Below, in pieces: positions 1-6,251 of a DNA stretch of 22,116 bases. Under the pieces are notes generated by a model, which searched no databases, had not been told where the DNA came from, and was given only the letters and a program-made list of their open reading frames with translations. The DNA comes from a virus. Each line of letters begins with the position of its first letter. Position 1 is the first letter of the stretch. Both the position numbers and the translations under genes were made by a program. The stretch covers positions 1 through 22,116 of IMG/VR virus record IMGVR_UViG_3300031841_000673; one strand, written 5' to 3'.

Positions 1-87
1 AACGATGTCGTTGATTAGATCTACGCTATGTCCCATAGCAGTAAAGTCTTGTGTGCGCTCTTCAGCGGTTCTTGCTTCGTCAGTCAT
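1..87 (-). CDS. Partial gene of unknown function (N-terminal 29 residues)
   Basis: An open frame begins with ATG at 87 and runs off the left edge without a stop. The 29 visible residues start MTDEARTAEERTQDF and continue with a GHSVDLINDIV segment, charged and probably helical. A near-ideal Shine-Dalgarno AAGGAG (95-100) lies 7 bases upstream and overlaps the TAA stop of the preceding chaperone gene, so the start is well supported. It is the next gene after the tail-fibre cassette and is probably co-transcribed with it. I do not recognise a family from this fragment, and no function is proposed. Confidence 0.7.
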   Translation of the reverse strand, partial: MTDEARTAEERTQDFTAMGHSVDLINDIV

Positions 88-98
88 GGATTAACTCC

Positions 99-329
99 TT
101 AGTTTGGTTTAGTTGGCATATACGTTTCGCAGACTGTTCCATCCCAAAGCGTAATACCTGAAAAATCAAGACCACTTGTGACGTCTCTCAACGACTGTCT
201 ATAAGTAGCCCACTCAGTTTTTTTTGCGTCTGTTAATGGAGAATCATTGAATTGCGTCCAATCAGACTCTTGGAGTAACTGATTTCTACGCCTTCTAACA
301 TCCTCCATCATCATGTTTTCTACGTTCAT
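99..329 (-). CDS. Phage tail assembly chaperone-like protein, second copy (PF16778 type)
   Basis: This 76-residue protein has the layout of the small phage tail assembly chaperone family: a basic helix (RRRRNQLL), the signature DWTQFND, then TDAKKTEWATYRQSLRD and a C-terminal proline-rich end (MPTKPN). It is clearly related to the protein at 6051-6251, which shares DWTQ, TDA, WATYRQ and LR at the same spacing. The start follows the stop of the giant fibre gene by one base (TGATATG) and has a GAGG Shine-Dalgarno inside the last codons of the fibre gene, so translation is probably coupled. Family members are encoded beside tail fibre genes and are thought to help fibre folding or attachment. 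Inference: this copy serves the repeat fibre immediately upstream. The C-terminal half differs from the first copy, as expected if the partner differs. Confidence 0.8.
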   Translation of the reverse strand: MNVENMMMEDVRRRRNQLLQESDWTQFNDSPLTDAKKTEWATYRQSLRDVTSGLDFSGITLWDGTVCETYMPTKPN

Positions 330-330
330 A

Positions 331-3300
331 TCACACCTCTAAAAGAGAAACGTTTTGTGCCAAGCCGCCGCTGTGACTCGTCCACTCCATGTCGTACATA
401 AAATTATAAGTGCCGCCAGCCGAGCTAACTGTTTGTGTTATTGAAAGCACTACTTCTGTGCCAGTAGCTGAGGCAATAGCAATGGTTGGATCACGAGTTG
501 TAATGTCACTGCTCAGTGCGTTTAACAAGCTTGTGCTTCCGTTCCAAAAAAGTCGGAAGGTTTTAGTTCCCGTACCAATGTCTACTCCGACATCATCTAA
601 AACATATTTTAAAGTCAAAAGACCATACATATTGCCGCTTTGACCTTTAATTTTTATAAAGTTTGTTGTTGTAGCACTAGCAATTGATGCCTTTTCAGCT
701 ACCAGCCTAACAGCAACGGCTCCCGCATTATCAGAGCAATAACGCTCTGCGCCGTTTGCATCAATGCTTAACCGTGGATTACCGTCACCATCTGACAAGA
801 CGATGTTGTTGTTTCCGGTGCGGATGTCGAGGCCGCCTTGGTTGCCGTTGTAGGCACCAAGAATGGTGTTCTTCGATCCAGTGGTAATTGCACTACCAGA
901 ATTTGCTCCAACAACAGTATTTATGTTTCCTGTCGTAGCCGCTCCAAGCGCTCCGTTTCCGATAGCAACGCAATCGTTTGCCGTCGTAAGCGCGTCACCC
1001 GTTTGATATCCCAAAAGGGTATTGGCGTAACCTGTAGTAATTGCCTGTCCAGCTTGCAAGCCTACGGCGACGTTGTAATAACCGGTGGTGTTTAGTCGAA
1101 GTGCTTGATAGCCAACGCCTGTGTTGTTTGAGCCTGTTGTAGTTTCAGTCAAAGACTCATAACCGACAGCCGTGTTCGCACCTGCCGTTGTATTTGCATC
1201 CAGTGCAAGAGCGCCTATTGCGACACTATTTGCACCTGTGGTGTTTGCAGTAAGCGACTGATAACCCACAGCGGTGTTGTTGTTGGCGGTGGTGTTTGAC
1301 TTTAGAGAAGCAACACCTACCGCTGTATTACTAGAGCCGGTTGTATTGAAACGTAATGCGCCGGCGTTTGTGCCATCAAAACCACCAATACCTACGTTAG
1401 ATGTGCCTGTAGTGTTAGCGGCTAGGACAAAAGAGCCTACAGCCGTCACAGTTCCGGTTGTATTGCCAAGTCCAGCCTGATACCCAACGGCTGTGTTGTT
1501 AGCCGCAGTGGTGTTTGCAGTAAGCGCCTCATAACCTACGGCAACGTTGCTGGATGCTGTAGTGTTTGAATCAAGAGCCGCCGCACCGACTGCTACATTA
1601 CTTCCACCGGTAGTGTTTGCCGCAAGAGCGTTGTTACCTACTGCAACGCTTGATGAGCCAGTAGTATTTGCATTCATTGCTGTTGTACCAACAGCCACGT
1701 TTGAGCTACCTGTTGAGTTATACAGCGCCTGTACACCAACACCTACGTTGTTTGATGCGGTAGTTGCAGTACCTACAGCGTTCACACCGATAGCTATGTT
1801 GTAGTTACCTGTAGTAATTGCATCACCTGCAAAAGCGCCTACTGCCGTGTTTTGTGTGCCTGTAGTATTTGCATTTAATGCAGTCTTACCAAACGCTGTG
1901 TTGTTGCTGGCCGTAGTGTTGGAACGTAAGGCTTGATGTCCCATTGCTGTGTTGCTACTACCTGTTGTATTTAAAGCAAGAGTTCCGACATCGACACCAT
2001 TAATACCAGATCCCACAGCTACGTTTGCAGTTCCAGTTGTATTAGATACTAAAGTACCATTACCGACAGCAGTATTATCAGAACCTGTGGTATTGCTACC
2101 TAAAGCATCTTTACCTATAGCTGTAACACCACTACCAGTAGTGTTTGCGTCTCCAGCTAGGGCACCAATAAAGGTATTGTTTGAGCCTGTGGTTGTATAT
2201 AAACCTGCGTAAAATCCCAAAGCAGTATTGTAGGCATTAGTGGCAGTAGTAAAGTTTTGAGTGTATAAAGCCGCCGTTCCAATAGCGGTGGATCTACTAC
2301 CTAATGTATCGGCGGTAAGAGCTAAGTTTCCTACTGCAACATTAAAATCGCCATCAGTGATAGCACGACCAGCCTGACTACCAACAAAAGTGTTTTCTTG
2401 ACCTGTCGTTAATGACCGACCAGCTTGATAACCAAGACCAGTATTTTCTGTGCCTGTAGTGTTTGCATACAGCGACTGATAACCAACTGCGGTGTTGTTG
2501 TTGGCGGTGGTGTTTGCATTAAGCGCCTGCCTACCTACCGCAGTGTTGCTTGCACCCGTCGTATTAGCTTTTAGGGTGTCGCTTCCAATCGCTACATTGT
2601 CATTCGCAGTGGTGTTGTTTTCTAGTGCGCCATAACCAAAAGCGTCGTTAGCCAAACCCGTAGTATTGTCTTGTAAAGCTAAATTACCTACTGCCGTGTT
2701 GTATGAGCCTGTAGTGTTGTAGGTTAACGCCAAACGACCTACACCAGTGTTAGCTGATCCAGTAGTGCTTCGGAATAACGTTTCGTGACCTACTGCGGTA
2801 TTTGAGAGACCTGACGTATTACCAGACAGCGCACGATAACCAACAGCAGTTAAGGCTCCTTGCGTAGTTATAGCGTCCAGCGCATAGTTGCCAACCGCTA
2901 CGTTTTCAGTCGCAGTTGTTGCGTTGTTCATTGCGACTGCGCCTACGGCAGTATTCAAGCCGCCAGTGCTAAGAGTTGCGCCAGTAGCATAGCCAATCAT
3001 TACGTTATTAGCGGCAGACGTTTGTGCTGTAGCCGCTTCATAGCCTATGGCAACGTTAAAGTTACCTGTCACAACAGCGTCAAGTGAGTAAGCGCCAAGA
3101 GCAGTGTTGTACTGGCCTGTTGTTAAGCCTCCGCCAGAGTTGTATCCAACGGCTGTGTTTAAAGCCGCTGTTGTAGATGCAGTAAGTGCACTTTGACCGA
3201 TAGCAACGTTTTGACCGCCAGTGGTGTTTGCGTATAGCGACAGATACCCAACAGCAGTGTTGTTGGAGGCGGTGGTGTTTGCTCCTAAAGCACTTCTACC

Positions 3301-4170
3301 AACGGCTGTGTTGTTACTACCCGAAGTATTTGCAAGCAAGGCACTATCACCTATTGCGGTGTTAAGTGCGCCAGTGGTGTTGGAATAAAAAGACTGATTA
3401 CCAAAAGCGGCGTTGTTATACCCCGTCTGGTTGCTATATCCGGCCTGATAGCCCACCGCCGTGTTGTTAGAGGCTGTGGTGTTTGAGTTAAGCGCCTGAC
3501 GGCCAATAGCTACGTTGTTTGAGCCTGTAGTGGTGCTGTATAACGCATTCAAACCCATTGCGGTGTTATTGCCACCTGTTGTATTGCTATAAGAAGCATT
3601 AACACCAACAGAGGTATTAGACGCGCCGGTAGTATTGGAATAAAGGGTTTGATGCCCTAAAGCTGTATTGTTATCTGCTGTGGTAGCGGCGGTTAAAGCA
3701 GTCGAGCCCAGTGCGACGTTTGCAGTGCCTGTAGTGTTTGCAAACAAAGCGCGATGTCCAACTGCCACGTTATTATTAGCCGTGGTATTATCAGTTAATG
3801 CTTGCATACCAACGGCGGTATTTTGAGTTCCAGAAGTATTTGCTTCGAGCGCGGCAAAGCCTAATGCGGTATTGGAAGATGCTGTGTTTGCCGTCAGCGC
3901 ATTAGCACCGATTGCTGTTGAATAATTACCTGATACAAGACTATCCAACGCAGTATTACCCAGCGCTACGTTGTCCGTACCAACAGGATAGTTACCATCC
4001 AGCTTGATTGTGCCGCCATCGACTGACAGGTTGCTTGAAATAGTAACCGCGCCAGTAAACGTAGCACCCGACAGTTCAGCCTTATCGGTGTTAAGGTTGG
4101 TGAAGTTAGCATCCACCTCGTTGTTAGTGAGAGGCGAACCCTTCCCAGAGCGTGTTGTAATCGTAGTCAT
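331..4170 (-). CDS. Giant tail fibre or adhesin with 61 YadA-head-like repeats
   Basis: This 1279-residue protein is probably a long side or tip fibre that contacts the host surface. Residues 1-66 form an N-terminal anchor beginning MTTITTRSGKGSPLTNNEVD, a start seen in many phage fibres. Residues 67-1121 are, by my count, 61 consecutive units of a 17-residue repeat with consensus NTAVGxxALxxNTTGxx. The conserved Asn, small and hydrophobic positions and invariant Gly resemble the left-handed beta-roll of trimeric autotransporter (YadA, Hia) heads. Four units carry insertions of 4 to 7 residues and three lack one residue. Residues 1122-1279 are a non-repeat C-terminal domain, a candidate receptor-binding or trimerisation head. 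The ATG follows a GAGG Shine-Dalgarno at 6 bases. A small chaperone gene follows directly. Structural role is sure from context; trimeric beta-roll fold is inference. Confidence 0.85.
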   Translation of the reverse strand: MTTITTRSGKGSPLTNNEVDANFTNLNTDKAELSGATFTGAVTISSNLSVDGGTIKLDGNYPVGTDNVALGNTALDSLVSGNYSTAIGANALTANTASSNTALGFAALEANTSGTQNTAVGMQALTDNTTANNNVAVGHRALFANTTGTANVALGSTALTAATTADNNTALGHQTLYSNTTGASNTSVGVNASYSNTTGGNNTAMGLNALYSTTTGSNNVAIGRQALNSNTTASNNTAVGYQAGYSNQTGYNNAAFGNQSFYSNTTGALNTAIGDSALLANTSGSNNTAVGRSALGANTTASNNTAVGYLSLYANTTGGQNVAIGQSALTASTTAALNTAVGYNSGGGLTTGQYNTALGAYSLDAVVTGNFNVAIGYEAATAQTSAANNVMIGYATGATLSTGGLNTAVGAVAMNNATTATENVAVGNYALDAITTQGALTAVGYRALSGNTSGLSNTAVGHETLFRSTTGSANTGVGRLALTYNTTGSYNTAVGNLALQDNTTGLANDAFGYGALENNTTANDNVAIGSDTLKANTTGASNTAVGRQALNANTTANNNTAVGYQSLYANTTGTENTGLGYQAGRSLTTGQENTFVGSQAGRAITDGDFNVAVGNLALTADTLGSRSTAIGTAALYTQNFTTATNAYNTALGFYAGLYTTTGSNNTFIGALAGDANTTGSGVTAIGKDALGSNTTGSDNTAVGNGTLVSNTTGTANVAVGSGINGVDVGTLALNTTGSSNTAMGHQALRSNTTASNNTAFGKTALNANTTGTQNTAVGAFAGDAITTGNYNIAIGVNAVGTATTASNNVGVGVQALYNSTGSSNVAVGTTAMNANTTGSSSVAVGNNALAANTTGGSNVAVGAAALDSNTTASSNVAVGYEALTANTTAANNTAVGYQAGLGNTTGTVTAVGSFVLAANTTGTSNVGIGGFDGTNAGALRFNTTGSSNTAVGVASLKSNTTANNNTAVGYQSLTANTTGANSVAIGALALDANTTAGANTAVGYESLTETTTGSNNTGVGYQALRLNTTGYYNVAVGLQAGQAITTGYANTLLGYQTGDALTTANDCVAIGNGALGAATTGNINTVVGANSGSAITTGSKNTILGAYNGNQGGLDIRTGNNNIVLSDGDGNPRLSIDANGAERYCSDNAGAVAVRLVAEKASIASATTTNFIKIKGQSGNMYGLLTLKYVLDDVGVDIGTGTKTFRLFWNGSTSLLNALSSDITTRDPTIAIASATGTEVVLSITQTVSSAGGTYNFMYDMEWTSHSGGLAQNVSLLEV
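808..3972 (-). repeat. 61 tandem 51-bp coding repeats (17 residues each)
   Basis: The coding repeat spans 3165 bases, equal to 1055 residues: 61 units of 17 residues, plus 21 inserted and minus 3 missing residues. Units are diverged at DNA level, but blocks recur. For example, a 46-base stretch at 1253-1298 matches 2471-2516 at 44 of 46 positions. Two units with the longest insertions (near 1340-1410 and 1955-2030) are each followed by similar unit series, which suggests block duplication of several units at a time. Confidence 0.9.
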
Positions 4171-4188
4171 GGTTAACCTCTTACTAAA

Positions 4189-4635
4189 TTAGGATGCAGT
4201 TAAAGTGATAGTCCAGTTGACAGTCAGCGTATCGTCAGCCGCTTTGTTCACTACACTAAACACAGTACGGCAGAGCATAGTTCCGCCAGATGAAGCATTG
4301 AAGATACCTGCCTCAGTCACCGCACCAGTTGCGTCACCAGCCTCGAATGAAGAGACGTAGACAATCTGGTTGTTAGTAACTGTGGAAGAGTCTAGTGCTT
4401 CGCGTGAGCCAAGCTGTGAACCCAGGGTGGTATCGCCAGCCGCCGCAGCGGTAGAGCCAGAACCCAACGCCATATGAGTCATCGCTGTCTCATCGTCTTT
4501 CATTCGATCGCAGATAAAGTTCAAGCCAGTATCTACAATCAAGTTTTCGATTAGACGCTCATCTTTGATGTTGCCATCTTTGTCCCGGAGAACTAGAGCG
4601 ACATCGCCTCGCAATTTCAATCCATCATTCATCAT
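4189..4635 (-). CDS. Tail fibre-type structural protein, 148 residues
   Basis: This protein has a mostly beta-strand, Gly/Thr/Ala-rich composition typical of small phage fibre or tip proteins. Visible landmarks are LIVDTGLNFICDRM near residue 33, then HMALGSGSTAAAAGDTTLGS, then TEAGIFNASSGGTMLCRTVF and a strand-rich end. The stretch pairing MALGSGSTAAAAGDT with TEAGIFN is a pattern I associate with phage proteins annotated as tail or hypothetical structural proteins; no enzymatic motif is seen. The gene starts with ATG overlapping the TGA stop of the 355-residue repeat protein (ATGA), with a GAGG upstream, and ends 18 bases before the giant fibre gene. It belongs to the accessory fibre cassette between the two chaperone genes. 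The precise structural role is not known. Confidence 0.65.
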   Translation of the reverse strand: MMNDGLKLRGDVALVLRDKDGNIKDERLIENLIVDTGLNFICDRMKDDETAMTHMALGSGSTAAAAGDTTLGSQLGSREALDSSTVTNNQIVYVSSFEAGDATGAVTEAGIFNASSGGTMLCRTVFSVVNKAADDTLTVNWTITLTAS

Positions 4636-5699
4636 GTAAATGTCCTCGATGCGCCGACATAATCCTCGGCAAAGTAAGTGAAGTCACAATAACCCTGACT
4701 TCTTAGGGTTCCTGAACTCGCTGCTGAAGGTGACTCAGTAAGCGATTTACTCATTGATTTTACATCTGAATCAGTCAATGCGCCATCATCAGACTTGACA
4801 GCATCAAAAGTTATCGTGTCTGAATCTGAGGCGCTAGGTGACTCAGTGAAGTCTCGAATATATACAACCGTTTTGGCAAACGTATCTGAGGCTGTTCCGC
4901 TGTCACTTACCAGCCTTAGAAGAGTCTTAGCTGGGCTATCATTGGCCGCTGGCGTCTCACTAAAGTTACGGATGAATGCAACGTCTCTGTCAAACACATC
5001 GCCGATAGAGACGATCTCAGAGCGCGTCTTAACAAAGTCAATTTCCTGATCATCCTCAGCAGATGCCTCACCGTCTAAGTCATCAGTGACAAAGGTTTGA
5101 TCAGATAGATTCTTGACGTAAGTAAACTCTTGCTCATCGCCCAAAAAGATTCTGTCGAGTCTATCGCCCGCAACATAGTCCTCAAGGAAGTACGTCACAT
5201 CACAATAATCATGAGCGGTATCACCGCCCACATCTTTCGTAACGTCCAAGGTGTCGTTATCAGTGAATGTTGATGCGTCGGTGAACACCTTACCCGGTGT
5301 AAGCGTCGCGTCCTCCGCAACAGATCCCGCATTGCTGAACGGCTTTGTGACATCGAAAGCGTGCGCCTCAGAAGCGCCAGGCTGTTCTGTCAGATTCTTA
5401 GCAACCGCCAGAGTGTCATCGTCACTGATAACTGATACATCTGATGTATTTTTTGATACATCTAGTGTGTCATCGTCAGAGCCAGATGGTGATTCTGACA
5501 GATTCTTTGTTACATCGAGCGTGTCGTTGTCAGATGTATTTGCTGTGTCAGCGAAAAGAATGATGCGGATGAAAAAGCCAAGTATCACCTCAGCCTTGAG
5601 TGCTTGAGCAACAACGACAGATTTCAGCGCAGACGCAACTGTATTAGCTTTGAGCGCTAATGCCGTTACCTTCGCTGAAAACCCGCCTTTTAGTCTCAC
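4632..5699 (-). CDS. Acidic 18-residue-repeat structural protein
   Basis: This 355-residue protein starts with GTG in a GTGA overlap with the BppU-like gene; there is no ATG near the start. Residues 1-49 are Lys/Ala-rich and end in a hydrophobic patch (VILGFFIRIILF). Residues 50-333 hold about a dozen units of a roughly 18-residue acidic repeat with consensus SDDDTLDVxKNLSExPSx. A motif of the form YCDxTYFxEDYVxxxR occurs twice, at residues 165-180 and 337-352, once in the middle and once at the very C-terminus. I do not recognise a named family. Context in the tail fibre cassette suggests an elongated virion protein or linker on the tail tip. The many Asp residues could bind metal ions, but that is inference only. 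Confidence 0.7.
   Translation of the reverse strand: MRLKGGFSAKVTALALKANTVASALKSVVVAQALKAEVILGFFIRIILFADTANTSDNDTLDVTKNLSESPSGSDDDTLDVSKNTSDVSVISDDDTLAVAKNLTEQPGASEAHAFDVTKPFSNAGSVAEDATLTPGKVFTDASTFTDNDTLDVTKDVGGDTAHDYCDVTYFLEDYVAGDRLDRIFLGDEQEFTYVKNLSDQTFVTDDLDGEASAEDDQEIDFVKTRSEIVSIGDVFDRDVAFIRNFSETPAANDSPAKTLLRLVSDSGTASDTFAKTVVYIRDFTESPSASDSDTITFDAVKSDDGALTDSDVKSMSKSLTESPSAASSGTLRSQGYCDFTYFAEDYVGASRTFT
4701..5552 (-). repeat. Degenerate 54-bp coding repeats (about 18 residues each)
   Basis: Imperfect tandem units of about 18 residues fill the middle of the 355-residue protein. The clearest consecutive units read SDDDTLDVSKNTSDVSVI and SDDDTLAVAKNLTEQPGA. Units diverge and change length towards the C-terminus. 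Confidence 0.75.
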
Positions 5700-6025
5700 G
5701 CGAAGTCTTCCCTCACGTAAAAGTCGATCACCTCGTAAACCGTCTCACGAGTGCCACCGCTTGAAACAACCTCAATCTCGCCCTCATAGTATCCAGCGTC
5801 GATATCCAATTGGCCCGATGCAAAGATAAAGATGCAAACACCATCATCAAGGTTTTCATCGCTCGCCTGGTTGTCCATTGTGAACAATACGGTTGTGGTG
5901 TCTTTCTTTCTGAAGTGCAGCTTGATTGTTGCACCAGTGAGATCCTCAACAGCGCCCGTGTCTGAGCGCGTGATTGTCGCCTTAATCTGTGGGCCTGTAT
6001 CACCCTGAACTAAACTGATTCCCAT
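5696..6025 (-). CDS. BppU N-terminal-domain-like baseplate/tail tip protein
   Basis: This 109-residue protein begins MGISLVQGDTGPQIKATITR and continues with DLTGATIKLHFRKK, then LDIDAGYYEGEIEV and ends IDFYVREDFA. The order of motifs (QGDTGP, DLTGATI..FR, AGxYEGEIE and a final FYVRED) matches the Ig-like N-terminal domain of BppU-type baseplate upper proteins (PF10651) that dock receptor-binding parts onto the tail tip. Here the domain stands alone, without a downstream coiled coil. The start has an AGGAGG Shine-Dalgarno (6031-6036) 5 bases from ATG, one of the strongest in the window, so this gene can be translated independently of the chaperone gene upstream. The stop overlaps the next gene (GTGA). 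Inference: it is an adapter for the repeat proteins that follow. Confidence 0.75.
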   Translation of the reverse strand: MGISLVQGDTGPQIKATITRSDTGAVEDLTGATIKLHFRKKDTTTVLFTMDNQASDENLDDGVCIFIFASGQLDIDAGYYEGEIEVVSSGGTRETVYEVIDFYVREDFA

Positions 6026-6050
6026 GATCGCCTCCTAAAGACGCATTTTA

Positions 6051-6251
6051 TCATGCTGGCTTATTCGGCCATACAATATCTGACTTGTCTGTTGCGCTTG
6101 AGTAGGTATCAGGAAGATTCCGCAGCGCTTGCCGGTATGTCGCCCACTTAGTACGTTGTGCATCCGTCATGCCGTTATCGCTAAGTTGCGTCCAATCAGT
6201 GCGCGCTAATAAATCATCTCTTTTGCGTCTTATCTTGTCCCAATCAATCAT
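6051..6251 (-). CDS. Phage tail assembly chaperone-like protein, first copy (PF16778 type)
   Basis: This 66-residue protein starts MIDWDKIRRKRDDLLARTDW and has the family signature DWTQLSDNGMTDAQRTKWATYRQALRNL, here split for reading as DWTQ, TDA, WATYRQALR, followed by a VWPNKP end. I chose ATG at 6251 because it overlaps the TGA stop of the tip protein gene (ATGA); a longer frame starting at 6278 would lie inside the tip protein gene. It sits directly after the gpJ-like gene. Proteins of this family are thought to help assemble tail fibres or tips. A diverged second copy lies at 99-329 after the giant fibre. Confidence 0.85.
   Translation of the reverse strand: MIDWDKIRRKRDDLLARTDWTQLSDNGMTDAQRTKWATYRQALRNLPDTYSSATDKSDIVWPNKPA

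Noticed and set aside
410-2212. Several plus-strand open frames of 68-87 codons across the fibre gene
   Set aside because: They are antisense shadows of the repeat-coding region, with Pro/Val/Ala-rich low-complexity products and no ribosome binding sites or order.
808-3972. CRISPR-like array from regular 51-base repeats
   Set aside because: The repeats are contiguous, diverged and entirely within one open frame with a protein-level consensus; there are no unique spacers between identical repeats.
5251-5607. Plus-strand 118-residue Ser-rich frame
   Set aside because: It is the reverse complement of the acidic repeat coding region; the composition follows from the opposite strand.
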